Assembly (NCBI GenBank): GCA_965223735.1
Contig: OZ245010.1
Location: 62,001-126,000 of the forward strand
DNA: 64,000 nt
Direction of reading: 5' to 3'
Source: CAYFZO01 sp965223735
GTDB lineage: Bacteria > Pseudomonadota > Gammaproteobacteria > Poriferisulfidales > Oxydemutatoraceae
A program made the translations under genes and the position numbers. Below are positions 17,401 to 26,272 of this stretch, piece after piece. Each line of letters begins with the position of its first letter. Position 1 is the stretch's first letter. Under the pieces are notes generated by a model. The model saw nothing but the letters and a program-made list of their open reading frames with translations. It did not search any database and was not told the DNA's origin.

Positions 17401-18258
17401 ATGACCGTGACTTCTCAGGGCAGATTATTCGTTGTCGCAACGCCTATAGGCAATCTCGACGACCTCGGCGCACGCGCGCTTGAGGTGCTGCGTGATGCCG
17501 ACGTCGTGTTGTGCGAGGACACGCGCGTCAGCAGGCGGCTGTTTGACCGTCACGGCATCGCCGCCCGTACTCTCAGTCTGCACGAGCACAACGAGAAGCG
17601 CCGGCGCGGGGAATGTCTGCGAAAACTGCGGGAGGGTTATACGGTCGCCCTGATCAGCGACGCGGGAACGCCGGCGATCAGTGATCCGGGGCGGTGGCTG
17701 GTCGCGGCCGTGCACGAAGCCGGCATTGAAGTGATCTCGGTGCCCGGGCCGAACGCCGCGGTTGCGGCCCTGGCCGGCGCCGGCATCGACGCCGACCGGT
17801 TCATCTTTGAAGGTTTTTTGCCGTCGCGCCGCAACGTGCGGCGTACCCGTCTGGAAGAGTTGAAAGGCGAGTCGCACACCATGGTGTTTTATGAAGCGCC
17901 GCATCGCATCACGGCGATGCTGGAAGACCTTGCGTCGGTTTTTGGAGTGCGGCGTCGCGCCTGTCTTTGCAAGGAGTTGACCAAAGCGCACGAGCGATTC
18001 GTATGCGATTCCTTGGGTGGCGTGCGGGAGTGGCTTGAAGGCGACGCAAAACGGCGCAAGGGGGAGTTCGTCGTGGTGGTCGCGGGGGCGCCGCAGGAGG
18101 AACGTCGGGACGAGTTGACAGTCGCTCCGCTGGATTTGCTTGCGGTGCTGACCGGGCATCTGCCGGCGCGCACCGCGGCGGGGATCGTCGCGGAACTGGG
18201 CGGCGGCAGGCGCAATCAGCTGTATCGGGCGGCGATGAAGAAGACCGGCAAGCGTTGA
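17401..18258 (+). CDS. rsmI: 16S rRNA (cytidine-1402-2'-O)-methyltransferase
   Basis: RsmI 2'-O-methylates C1402 in the ribosomal P site using SAM. The 285-residue tetrapyrrole-methylase-fold protein begins with LFVVATPIGNLDDLGARAL, and contains DADVVLCEDTRVSRRLF, LISDAGTPAISDPGRWLV, SVPGPNAAVAALAGAG, FEGFLPSR and MVFYEAPHRI. It is divergent from lpoA. The C-terminus ends in a short basic tail. Confidence 0.96.
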   Translation: MTVTSQGRLFVVATPIGNLDDLGARALEVLRDADVVLCEDTRVSRRLFDRHGIAARTLSLHEHNEKRRRGECLRKLREGYTVALISDAGTPAISDPGRWLVAAVHEAGIEVISVPGPNAAVAALAGAGIDADRFIFEGFLPSRRNVRRTRLEELKGESHTMVFYEAPHRITAMLEDLASVFGVRRRACLCKELTKAHERFVCDSLGGVREWLEGDAKRRKGEFVVVVAGAPQEERRDELTVAPLDLLAVLTGHLPARTAAGIVAELGGGRRNQLYRAAMKKTGKR

Positions 18259-18283
18259 GCGCGCCGGTGTCGAAGCCCCGCCG

Positions 18284-18832
18284 TCAGCGCCACTTGATCG
18301 AACAGCCGACGCTGGGGTTTTGCCGCGTCGGCGCCTCGCCGGTTGCAGCAACGGTTTTCATCGCTTCAAACAGTTCTCTGGGCGCATCGGGCCTGCTTTC
18401 CATGCCGCTGTCGTCGAGACGTCCGCGGTATCGCAACGCCAGATTCTTGTCGTAGCCGAAAAAGTCGGGTGTGCAGACGGCGCCATAGGCTTTCGCCGTC
18501 TCCTGGGTTTCATCAAACAGGTACGGGAAAGGGTAATTGAACTGTTCGGCCGTCTTTTTCATGTTCTCGAAAGAGTCTTCGGGGTAGTCGGAGGGGTCGT
18601 TGGACATGACGGCGACGCAGCGGATGCCATACCCGTCGAGGTCGGTTGTGTCGCGGATGATCTTGTGCCGCACCGCCTTGACGTAGGGACAGTGATTGCA
18701 GATGAACATCACCAGCGTGCCTTTTTCGCCCCGGCAGTCGGCGAGCGTGTAGTTGCGCCCGTCCGTCGCGGGCAATCTGAAATCGGGCGCCAGTTGTCCG
18801 ATCTGAATGTCAGGAGTCAGGGTTTTCGACAT
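18284..18832 (-). CDS. Thioredoxin-fold redox protein (AhpC/TSA-like, TlpA-type)
   Basis: The 182-residue product has a thioredoxin fold of the peroxiredoxin-like group: IGQLAPDFRLPATDGRNYTL, then GTLVMFICNHCPYVKAV with a Cys-Pro-Tyr in place of the thioredoxin CxxC, and YGAVCTPDFFGYDKN containing a second cysteine. No signal peptide is seen, so it is probably cytoplasmic. Members with an NHCPYV motif are common in proteobacteria and annotated as thioredoxin family or redoxin-domain proteins without a defined substrate. Its start is divergent from metK across an A/T-rich 91-base gap. Confidence 0.85.
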   Translation of the reverse strand: MSKTLTPDIQIGQLAPDFRLPATDGRNYTLADCRGEKGTLVMFICNHCPYVKAVRHKIIRDTTDLDGYGIRCVAVMSNDPSDYPEDSFENMKKTAEQFNYPFPYLFDETQETAKAYGAVCTPDFFGYDKNLALRYRGRLDDSGMESRPDAPRELFEAMKTVAATGEAPTRQNPSVGCSIKWR

Positions 18833-18923
18833 GGCGTTATCATAATATATAATTTGTGTTTGATGGTTTGCTCTGGCTCAGTCGGTCTCCGGCTGCGGTT
18901 CCTGCGTTTTCAGTAATATACGG

Positions 18924-20081
18924 ATGAAGGACACTTTTGTATTTACTTCCGAATCGGTTTCGGAGGGACACCCGGATAAGGTCTGTGATCAGATATCCGA
19001 CGCCGTTCTGGACGCGATCATCGCCGAAGACCGGGACGCGCGCGTCGCCTGCGAGACCTTGATCAAGGACAACACGGTGGTGCTGGGTGGCGAGATCACT
19101 TCGCGCACGCACGTTGATTACGACGACCTCGTCAGGTGCACTTTGCGCGGGATCGGTTATACCGATGCCGCGCTTGGGTGTTGCGCCGATACCTGCAAGA
19201 TCGAAAACCTGCTGGGCAGGCAGTCGCGCGACATCGCGCAGGGGGTTGATCGCGGCGAGCGCGGCGAGCAGGGCGCGGGCGATCAGGGGCTGATGTTCGG
19301 TTATGCGACGGATGAGACCGACCACCTGATGCCCGCGCCGATAGATTACGCGCATCGCTTGGTCAGGAAGCAGGCCGAGCTCAGAAAGCGCGGCGAGATC
19401 GCCTGGTTGCGCCCCGACGCGAAAAGCCAGCTCACTTTGCGTTATGAGGATGGTCGCCCGGCGATGATCAACACGGTCGTGCTTTCGACTCAGCACGACG
19501 CGGGGGTGAAGCCCGCGGAGATTGAAGCCGCGGTCGTGGAGATGATCATCAAGCCGGTGCTGCCGCTCGAGTGGTTTACGTCCAAGACGAAGTGCCTGGT
19601 CAATCCGACCGGCGCGTTTGAGATCGGCGGGCCTGCCGGCGACTGCGGTCTCACCGGGCGCAAGATCATCGTTGACACTTATGGCGGCATGGCGCGTCAC
19701 GGCGGCGGCGCTTTTTCGGGTAAAGACCCGTCAAAAGTCGATCGTTCGGCGGCCTACGCCGCGCGCTATATTGCGAAAAACGTCGTCGCGGCGGGGCTCG
19801 CTTCAAAGTGCGAGATCCAGTTGTCGTACGCCATCGGCGTCCCCGAACCGACTTCAGTCAACGTCGAGACTTTTGGTACCGGTCGCGGCGGGGTGTCCGA
19901 CGAGCGTATCGGCGAATGTGTTCGTCGGCATTTTGATCTGAGGCCATGGGGTATTATCGAGATGCTCGACCTGCTCAGGCCGATCTATTTTGACACCGCC
20001 GTTTACGGACACTTCGGCCGCGACGGATTTCCATGGGAACTATGTGATAGAGTGGACGCTTTAACGGCGGAGCTCAGGTAA
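18924..20081 (+). CDS. metK: S-adenosylmethionine synthetase
   Basis: MetK makes SAM from methionine and ATP. The 385-residue product opens with FTSESVSEGHPDKVCDQISDAVLD and contains GDQGLMFGYATDET, a GGPAGDCGLTGRKIIVDTYGG segment split by normal spacing, and GGGAFSGKDPSKVDRSAAY. Length is typical of bacterial enzymes. The last base of its stop codon is the first base of the ahcY start, so SAM synthesis and SAH removal are translationally coupled. No SAM or SAH riboswitch could be recognised in the short leader. Confidence 0.97.
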   Translation: MKDTFVFTSESVSEGHPDKVCDQISDAVLDAIIAEDRDARVACETLIKDNTVVLGGEITSRTHVDYDDLVRCTLRGIGYTDAALGCCADTCKIENLLGRQSRDIAQGVDRGERGEQGAGDQGLMFGYATDETDHLMPAPIDYAHRLVRKQAELRKRGEIAWLRPDAKSQLTLRYEDGRPAMINTVVLSTQHDAGVKPAEIEAAVVEMIIKPVLPLEWFTSKTKCLVNPTGAFEIGGPAGDCGLTGRKIIVDTYGGMARHGGGAFSGKDPSKVDRSAAYAARYIAKNVVAAGLASKCEIQLSYAIGVPEPTSVNVETFGTGRGGVSDERIGECVRRHFDLRPWGIIEMLDLLRPIYFDTAVYGHFGRDGFPWELCDRVDALTAELR

Positions 20082-21391
20082 TGGGTCGGCCGGCATCCAG
20101 ATTGCACGAAGATTACAAAGTGGCCGATATCGGGCTTGCCGACTGGGGGCGCAGGGAAATCGCGATCGCCGAAACTGAAATGCCGGGCCTGATGGCCCTG
20201 CGCGAGCGGTATCGGAGCGAGAAGCCGCTCGAGGGGGCGCGCATCGCCGGCTGTCTGCACATGACGGTGCAGACCGCGGTGCTGATCGAAACCCTGCTGG
20301 CGCTTGGCGCCGAGGTGCGCTGGTCGTCGTGCAACATTTTTTCAACGCAGGATCACGCGGCGGCGGCGATGGCCGCGTGCGGTGTTCCGGTATTTGCATG
20401 GAAGGGCGAGAGCGAGAGCGAATACTGGTGGTGCATCGACCGGACGATCCACGGCGAAGACGGATGGTGCCCGAATATGCTCCTCGACGACGGCGGCGAC
20501 CTGACCAAGGTGATGCACGACAGTTACCCGGAACTGCTCGCGCAGGTCAAGGGCGTGTCTGAGGAAACCACGACCGGCGTACAGCGTCTGAACGAGATGT
20601 TCCGCAGGGGCGAACTCGAGACTGTCGCCTTTAACGTCAACGACTCGGTGACGAAATCCAAATTTGACAATATTTACGGATGCCGCGAATCGCTGCTCGA
20701 CGGCATCAAACGCGCGACCGACGTGATGATTGCAGGCAAGACCGCGGTCGTTTGCGGCTACGGTGGCGTTGGGAAAGGGTGCACCCAGTCGCTGCGCGGT
20801 CAGGGTTGCATCGTGTGGGTTACGGAAATAGATCCGATCTGTGCGCTACAAGCGGCGATGGAGGGATACCGCGTTGTAACGATGGGGTATGCCGCCGACA
20901 AAGCCGACATTTTTGTCACCGCGACCGGCAACTTGCACGTGATCACGCGCGCTCACATGGAGCGCATGAAGGATCAGGCGATCGTCTGCAATATCGGTCA
21001 TTTTGACAACGAGATAGACGTCGCGAGCCTCGACGATTGCGACAGGGAGAACATCAAGCCGCAAGTGGATCACATTATTTTTCCGCACGGCAGGCGCATT
21101 ATTCTGCTCGCCGAAGGCAGGCTGGTAAATCTCGGTTGCGCGACCGGGCATCCGAGTTTCGTCATGTCAAACTCCTTCACCAATCAGGTGCTGGCTCAGA
21201 TCGAGTTGTGGAGGAATAACGGAAAATATCAGGTCGGGGTGTATGTATTGCCGAAGCATCTCGACGAGGAAGTCGCGCGTTTGCATCTTGACAAGGTGGG
21301 TGCGCAGTTGACTGAGTTGACCGAAGAGCAGGCGCGTTACATCGGGGTTGAAGCCGGGGGGCCGTACAAGCCGGAAGAGTATCGTTATTGA
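20081..21391 (+). CDS. ahcY: S-adenosylhomocysteine hydrolase
   Basis: AhcY cleaves S-adenosylhomocysteine to adenosine and homocysteine with bound NAD, relieving product inhibition of methyltransferases. The 436-residue product contains CLHMTVQTAVLIETL, SSCNIFSTQDHAAAA, the NAD-binding GYGGVGKGCTQSLRGQG, VTEIDPICALQAAMEG, and the C-terminal KLHLDKVGAQLTEL-like segment and YKPEEYRY end. It is one base overlapped with metK. metF, a frequent third member of this operon, is not present; rsmE follows after a 119-base gap. Confidence 0.97.
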   Translation: MGRPASRLHEDYKVADIGLADWGRREIAIAETEMPGLMALRERYRSEKPLEGARIAGCLHMTVQTAVLIETLLALGAEVRWSSCNIFSTQDHAAAAMAACGVPVFAWKGESESEYWWCIDRTIHGEDGWCPNMLLDDGGDLTKVMHDSYPELLAQVKGVSEETTTGVQRLNEMFRRGELETVAFNVNDSVTKSKFDNIYGCRESLLDGIKRATDVMIAGKTAVVCGYGGVGKGCTQSLRGQGCIVWVTEIDPICALQAAMEGYRVVTMGYAADKADIFVTATGNLHVITRAHMERMKDQAIVCNIGHFDNEIDVASLDDCDRENIKPQVDHIIFPHGRRIILLAEGRLVNLGCATGHPSFVMSNSFTNQVLAQIELWRNNGKYQVGVYVLPKHLDEEVARLHLDKVGAQLTELTEEQARYIGVEAGGPYKPEEYRY

Positions 21392-21510
21392 GTCGCCGTG
21401 TCGGGACGCGGGCCGGAGGCGCTGGCGGATGGCGCAGGGAATGAAACCGTGATCAGCGGTTACATGGCGTCGCCGGCAAAGTCGGGGGCATCGGCGGTTG
21501 GTGCAGGTGA

Positions 21511-22248
21511 ATGAAGGAGCCGCGTATCCATTGCGATTGTTCCCTGGCCGCGGGTGAGTGGGTTGACCTGTGCGACGAGCGCCATCATTATCTGGCCAAC
21601 GTTCTCAGGCTTGCGGTCAACAGCCCGGTCAGGTTGTTCAACGGCGACGCCGAGTTCTTGTGCCGGGTTCTGTCGGTCGGGCGCCATGTCAGCCGCATCG
21701 TGTGTGAGCGGGCAGTCACGCCGTTGCCGGTGTCGCGTTTACAGGCGACGCTTTACGTTTCTCTGGCGAAAGGGCGGAGCATGGATCTCACGATGCAGAA
21801 AGCGACGGAACTCGGGGTCATGTCAGTGCAGCCGGTGCTCGCGGCGCGTTCGGTCAGGATGAGCGAGTCGTGGAAATACAAACTGCAACATTGGCGGGGC
21901 ATCGCCCGCAGCGCCTGCGAGCAGTGCGGCCGCGCCGATCTGCCGCAGATCGGCGAGCCGGTGCTGCTCGAACGGATTGAAGTGCCGCGAGGCGTCGTCG
22001 CGTTCGTGCTCGATCCGGACAGCGGGCACAGTCTGGCGACGGCGGCCCGTGCCGTGCCGGATGCGCGCGTCGCGGCGCTGATCGGGCCCGAAGGCGGCCT
22101 GACCGATGAAGAGGTCGGCGTCGCCCGCGACAAGGGGTTCCTGCCGGTGTCTCTGGGGCCGCGCCTGCTGCGGGTTGAAACCGCCGTCACCGCCGCACTC
22201 AGTGTGTTGCAGACTTTTCTCGGCGACTTCCTCGACGAAGATTCGTGA
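21511..22248 (+). CDS. rsmE: 16S rRNA (uracil-1498-N3)-methyltransferase
   Basis: RsmE methylates U1498 of 16S rRNA. The 245-residue product has an N-terminal PUA-like domain (HHYLANVLRLAVNSPVRLFN) and a C-terminal SPOUT domain with SLAKGRSMDLTMQKATELGV, IARSACEQCGRADLPQI, ALIGPEGGLTDEEVGVAR and LGPRLLRVETAVTAALSVLQ, the trefoil-knot SAM site. Length is normal. Confidence 0.95.
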   Translation: MKEPRIHCDCSLAAGEWVDLCDERHHYLANVLRLAVNSPVRLFNGDAEFLCRVLSVGRHVSRIVCERAVTPLPVSRLQATLYVSLAKGRSMDLTMQKATELGVMSVQPVLAARSVRMSESWKYKLQHWRGIARSACEQCGRADLPQIGEPVLLERIEVPRGVVAFVLDPDSGHSLATAARAVPDARVAALIGPEGGLTDEEVGVARDKGFLPVSLGPRLLRVETAVTAALSVLQTFLGDFLDEDS

Positions 22249-22583
22249 TGACGAAGATGTCCGTCCGGACGGACAGATGATCCATTCGCATGGTTCACGG
22301 CGACGGTGGTGAAGGCGCCGCCGTATGATGCGGAACAGAGAAGTCATGCCTGCGGGCATACGGCAGGAGACAGCCGCGGGGCGCAAAGCGGCCTTTGCCG
22401 TGTCCGATGCGGTGATCGGGACAATGCGGAGATGGATGCGGCGCGGAATATCTCGGCCTTCAGGAATGAGATTGCCGCGGGTGGCGGCGGCGACACCGGG
22501 GCCGGCGCAACGTGAAATACGTGTGCGTCTCCTCTGTGGGGGATCAGGCATATAGCGCCTGCCGCCATATAGCGGGTCCCGTT
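22249..22583. other. Intergenic stretch, nothing recognised
   Basis: 335 bases between the convergent rsmE and ispG genes. Short frames exist on both strands, but none resembles a known protein. A near repeat of CATATAGCG occurs close to the ispG end (about 22549-22580). No rho-independent terminator with a clear T-run was found. Confidence 0.5.
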
Positions 22584-23825
22584 TCAGGGGCCCGGATAAT
22601 GTGAAGCGACGTAGTTCTCCACCAGGGCTTTGAAATCGTCGGCGATGGTGTCGCCTTTCAAGGTGACGCTCTTTTCCCCATCGACATACACCGGCGCCAC
22701 CGGCCGCTCGCCAGAACCCGGCAGGCTGATGCCGATGTTGGCGTGCCGGCTTTCTCCGGGGCCGTTGACAACGCACCCCATGACCGCCACCGTCATGTTT
22801 TCCACGCCGGGATGGCGTTGCTTCCAGTCGCCCATTCGCGCGTCCAGATAAACTTGGATTTCTTTGGCGAGTTCCCTGAAGTATGAGCTGTCGGTGCGCC
22901 CGCAACCCGGGCAGGCGACGATGTCGGGAGCGAAACTGCGCAGCCCGAGGCTTTGCAGTATTTCCTGTGCGACCAGCACTTCTTCGGTGCGGTCGGCGCC
23001 CGGTTCCGGCGTCAGTGAAATGCGGATCGTGTCGCCGATGCCTTCGGCGAGCAGGATCGCCAGCGCCGAAGTCGAAGACACCGTGCCTTTGCGTCCCATG
23101 CCGGCCTCGGTCAGGCCGAGGTGCAGGGGGTAGTCGCATTCGGCTGCGAGTCGGCGATAGACCTGCACCAATTCCCCGACGTCGCTGAGTTTGCACGACA
23201 CGACGATGCGGTCGTGCGCGAGGCCGACTTCTTCGGCGCGTGCCGCGCTGGTCAACGCTGATTCAACAAGCACTTCGCGCGTGATCTCCGTCAGCGGTCT
23301 GGGTTTTGCGCGTGTGGCGTTTCTGTCGAGCCGGTCGGCGAGCAGATCCTGGTCAAGGCTGCCCCAGTTGACGCCGATGCGTACCGGTCTGTCGAGACGG
23401 CACGCGCACTCGACCATGCGCGTGAATTGAGGATCGCGCAGCGCGCCTCTGCCGATGTTGCCCGGGTTGATGCGCAGTTTGGAGAGCGCTTTGCCGCATT
23501 CGGGATAACGTTCGAGCAATGTGTAGCCGTTGAAATGAAAATCGCCGATCAGTGGTACCGAGATCCCCAGCACGGCAAGACGTTCGGCGACTGCCGGCAC
23601 CGCCTGTGCCGCTGCCCCGTCGTTGACGGTGATACGGACGATTTCCGATCCCGCGCGCGCGAGCGCCGCGACCTGGGCGGTCACCTCGGTAATCTTGAAG
23701 GTTGCAACGTCGGCCATGGATTGCACGACGACCGGAGAATTACTTCCGATTGTGATATTGCCGACCTTGACGGCGGTCGAAACGCGTCGGGATCTCAGAA
23801 ACGCCCTGTCGTCGGGTGAGGTCAT
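22584..23825 (-). CDS. ispG: 4-hydroxy-3-methylbut-2-en-1-yl diphosphate synthase (flavodoxin)
   Basis: IspG converts methylerythritol cyclodiphosphate to HMBPP with a [4Fe-4S] cluster in the MEP isoprenoid pathway. The 413-residue product contains VGNITIGSNSPVVVQSMADV, IPLIGDFHFNGYTLL-like text, KLRINPGNIGRG, VRIGVNWGSLDQDLL, and the cluster cysteines in CPGCGRT and MGCVVNGPGESRHANIGIS. Length and domain order (TIM barrel then ferredoxin-like domain) are typical of the bacterial two-domain enzyme. The upstream region on the minus strand is A/T-rich with several TATAAT-like words, but no matching -35 was found. Confidence 0.96.
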   Translation of the reverse strand: MTSPDDRAFLRSRRVSTAVKVGNITIGSNSPVVVQSMADVATFKITEVTAQVAALARAGSEIVRITVNDGAAAQAVPAVAERLAVLGISVPLIGDFHFNGYTLLERYPECGKALSKLRINPGNIGRGALRDPQFTRMVECACRLDRPVRIGVNWGSLDQDLLADRLDRNATRAKPRPLTEITREVLVESALTSAARAEEVGLAHDRIVVSCKLSDVGELVQVYRRLAAECDYPLHLGLTEAGMGRKGTVSSTSALAILLAEGIGDTIRISLTPEPGADRTEEVLVAQEILQSLGLRSFAPDIVACPGCGRTDSSYFRELAKEIQVYLDARMGDWKQRHPGVENMTVAVMGCVVNGPGESRHANIGISLPGSGERPVAPVYVDGEKSVTLKGDTIADDFKALVENYVASHYPGP

Positions 23826-23997
23826 AACGGATGACGGAAATAATATACTTGGGGAATTATATACTTAAGCCTGCAAGGGCTTCTGTACCTGCATGACGCC
23901 ACCCTATACGGGACACAAGAGGCAAATGTCGTGCCGGCATTGACAGGGTGTCGAGTCGCGGCTTGATTTGGCCTTTTGGCGTCAGGCGTGTCGGTAG

Positions 23998-24140
23998 TCA
24001 ACCGCGCCGATCGTGCGCATACCGGGACAAGTCATGCAGCACGTTCAAGCCCCCGGTGCAGTAGGTCTGGCGTCGGTCGTGCACGGTGGAGCGGCTGACC
24101 TTGAATGCGTCAAGGGTGGCCCTGGAGTACAATCGGGGCC
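23998..24140 (-). pseudogene. Remnant of a transposase helix-turn-helix domain
   Basis: On the reverse strand one frame reads FKVSRSTVHDRRQTY followed by CTGGLNVLHDLSRYAHD before a TGA at 23998-24000. This resembles the N-terminal helix-turn-helix of integrase-type transposases (IS481-like: 'FGVSRSTVYRWRKRY..GGLEGLxDRSRRPH'). No catalytic domain follows. The remainder of the 515-base gap between ispG and the yjbQ-like gene (23826-24340) shows no other recognisable gene. Confidence 0.55.
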
Positions 24141-24340
24141 ATGTTTGTCCCGGAATGTCAGGGTTTCGAGTTTCTGTTGGGCATTGGTTCGTATGGTCTT
24201 GTCTCCCATTTGGCAGATAAAGAGGCGACTTTACAGAAACCTTTGGGGTGGAAGCCGATGTGCCGGTCCCCCGTATAACGGTTTCCTTTTTAATCAGGCC
24301 GGGGGCCGTATGTTTTTGGCCTCATACATGGATTTCAACG

Positions 24341-24748
24341 ATGGCGGAGCGACATGTTATTGAGTGCCGCACCACAGGGCGGGGATTTTACGATCTGACC
24401 ACCCGGGTGCAGGCGCATGTCCCGGAAAATGCGGACGGGATATGTAACCTGTTTATTCACCATACCAGCGCTTCGCTGGTAATCACTGAAAACGCTGATC
24501 CCGAAGTGCATCGTGATCTCGAGCGCCTGATCTCCCGGGTCGCGCCCGACGGGGATCCCCTGTTCCGTCACGTTGCCGAGGGGGCTGACGACATGCCCGC
24601 GCACGCGCGCTCGGTATTGACGCAGAGCTCTTTGTCCGTGCCGTTCTGGGACGGGCGTCTGCTGCTGGGGACCTGGCAGGGGGTGTATCTTTGGGAGCAT
24701 CGGACGTCGCCACATTCACGACGGGTGACGATCAGCATATTGGCGTGA
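24341..24748 (+). CDS. yjbQ: YjbQ/UPF0047 family protein
   Basis: From ATG 24341 the 135-residue product matches the UPF0047 family: CNLFIHHTSASLVITENADP, HVAEGADDMPAHARSVLT, SLSVPFWDGRLLLGTWQGVY and a terminal WEHR. Members are small trimeric proteins with a conserved His/Cys metal-like site; E. coli YjbQ has weak promiscuous thiamin phosphate synthase activity and its real role is unclear. Upstream in-frame starts as far as 24248 would add 31 non-conserved residues, so the downstream ATG is preferred. Confidence 0.92.
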   Translation: MAERHVIECRTTGRGFYDLTTRVQAHVPENADGICNLFIHHTSASLVITENADPEVHRDLERLISRVAPDGDPLFRHVAEGADDMPAHARSVLTQSSLSVPFWDGRLLLGTWQGVYLWEHRTSPHSRRVTISILA

Positions 24749-24802
24749 ACCGCCTGTAAATAATGATCTTGACCGGTGGGTCAATAACCTTGGAGGCACA
24801 TT

Positions 24803-25228
24803 ATGTCGGAATATGAACTTTCCGATCGGATCAAATCAATGGAACGCAATCTGCAAAGAATGAGGCTGGCGATCATCGTCATCGCGGCTTTTTTCGTGTA
24901 TGAGGCGATCGGGCCGCTGCCTTTCGGCAGGGATCGGGTCGAAGTCAAGGAAACGGTGAAAGTCAGGGAGCTACTGGTGGTTGACGAGCGCGGCGAGACG
25001 ATCGCCTATCTGGGCGCCGATGACGATGGTGCGGGACTGATCCTCGACGACGACGCGGGCAACCGCCTTGACGCGAGGTCCGCCGTGATCAGGCTGATGG
25101 CGCCGGGCGTTGACCGGCGCGTCGAGCGGTTGCGGATAGACGGGGAAGGCGTTGAAGTGCATGGCGGCGCCGGTCGTACAACCGGCGGGTCTCCGCACCG
25201 GGCGTTTTTGGATAAGATACTTGACTGA
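24803..25228 (+). CDS. Membrane-anchored hypothetical protein
   Basis: The 141-residue product has a short charged N-terminus, one transmembrane helix (RLAIIVIAAFFVYEAIG, about residues 20-37) and a periplasmic domain with ELLVVDERGETIAYLGADDD and GLILDDDAGNRLD. This 'value plus relative-to-parent' strand pattern (VVDxxGxxxAxLGxDDxGxGLxL) is common in uncharacterised beta-rich bacterial proteins. A strong GGAGG before ATG 24803 supports the start. It follows the yjbQ-like gene by 54 bases. Function unknown. Confidence 0.8.
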   Translation: MSEYELSDRIKSMERNLQRMRLAIIVIAAFFVYEAIGPLPFGRDRVEVKETVKVRELLVVDERGETIAYLGADDDGAGLILDDDAGNRLDARSAVIRLMAPGVDRRVERLRIDGEGVEVHGGAGRTTGGSPHRAFLDKILD

Positions 25229-25339
25229 TCCTCGTCGTTGTTTTCAATCTGCCCGTTGCTGACTTGCCGCGGGACTTTGAGGCATCTGCTGCTGGATTGA
25301 TCTCCGCGTCGTCTGCAACCGGCTGCGGGTGTTTCCGCA

Positions 25340-26269
25340 TCATTGATCGCGGGGTGCCGGCTTGTAGGTTTTCCAGACTTCTTCCTGCCCCGGACCGTCG
25401 GGGAGGGTGTTTGCGATGGAGGTGAATCCGGGCTTGAGGTCCACCGGATAGGGGTGGTAGTAAAGAATGTCTATGTATTTTTTGTGCATAAAGTGATCCG
25501 TCGGCAACAACAGCCGCCGGCGTGCCGCCTCGACCAGCCTGTGTGCGCCCTCGGGCGTGATCGCGTAGCAGTGTGTGCCCAGCAGGTAGCGCCAGGGGTG
25601 GTGGGTTTCCCGCCCTCTGGGCGGGTTGGCCGCGTCGATCAGCGATTCACCTTGAAAGAGGGGCTTTCCGAGCATGATGACGTGCCTGAATTTCAGCGTC
25701 GGGATCGGGGCGCGGAACACGGCGTCGTGTTCCAGCGCGATGATGGGTTCTCCCAGTTCAATGCAGCGCAACCATAGTTTGAAGTGCGACGCGAAGCATC
25801 CCATCGCGGGAGCAGGCTGATTCGTGGAGACTTGCGAGTTCCACGTCAAGCCGTGGCGGGTGAAGAAATCTTGTGACTTGAATTGGTCTATTGCCGGCAT
25901 GATCTCGAGTCGGCCGTTTTCTCCGTATCGCTTTGCGGATTCGATGCAGCGTTCGGCGGCCTCTACGGACAATGGCAGATTGACCAGCGTGATCAGGAAT
26001 TTTTTGTGCGGCTTGACCGGCGCGGCCGCCCGCAGGCGAAAATGCGCCTCGGCATTTCTGGCTCTCAGCCACAAAAGCTTTGCAAAATGTTCAGCGAATT
26101 CGCCTATCCGGGACTTGAATTCATGCCATATCTTTTCTTCGTTGCCGGGCGCGCCGAGCAGGTTGCCGGGCGCGGTCAACTTGCGGTGCCACTGTTGTCC
26201 CCTACTGGTCCGCAACAACAGCCTGAAAAGAAACCGCCCGAAAAATCCGGGTGTAATGGGGGGAGGCAT
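25340..26269 (-). CDS. Glycosyltransferase family 25 protein (LPS sugar transferase type), copy 2
   Basis: The 309-residue product contains the GT25 core: KKFLITLVNLPLSVEAAERC, CIESAKRYGENGRLEIMPAI, AMGCFASHFKLWLRCIELGE, the metal-site-like IALEHDAVFRAPIP, and THCYAITPEGAHRLVEAAR. Family members such as LgtA/LpsA-type enzymes add galactose or other sugars to lipooligosaccharide using UDP-sugars (family knowledge); donor and acceptor here are unknown. An unusual feature is the roughly 90-residue N-terminal region before the GT domain, shared with its neighbour. The two genes are 3 bases apart and clearly arose by tandem duplication. Confidence 0.88.
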   Translation of the reverse strand: MPPPITPGFFGRFLFRLLLRTSRGQQWHRKLTAPGNLLGAPGNEEKIWHEFKSRIGEFAEHFAKLLWLRARNAEAHFRLRAAAPVKPHKKFLITLVNLPLSVEAAERCIESAKRYGENGRLEIMPAIDQFKSQDFFTRHGLTWNSQVSTNQPAPAMGCFASHFKLWLRCIELGEPIIALEHDAVFRAPIPTLKFRHVIMLGKPLFQGESLIDAANPPRGRETHHPWRYLLGTHCYAITPEGAHRLVEAARRRLLLPTDHFMHKKYIDILYYHPYPVDLKPGFTSIANTLPDGPGQEEVWKTYKPAPRDQ

Positions 26270-26272
26270 GGG

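Noticed and set aside
452..18843. Identical 12-mer TTATGATAACGC upstream of both the yrbG-like gene and the thioredoxin-fold gene as a shared operator
   Set aside because: A shared 12-mer is expected by chance many times in 64 kb; no symmetry or further shared bases support regulation. It may simply reflect a TATGAT -10 box.
18833..18923. SAM or SAH riboswitch in front of metK-ahcY
   Set aside because: The 91-base leader is short and A/T-rich and shows none of the conserved SAM-II, SAM-V or SAH riboswitch core sequences.
20227..20236. Presence of CTCGAG sites in housekeeping genes (such as ahcY) as evidence that the XhoI-like system is inactive
   Set aside because: Methylated sites would be tolerated by an active system too, and site counts were not compared with expectation, so this is not used as evidence.
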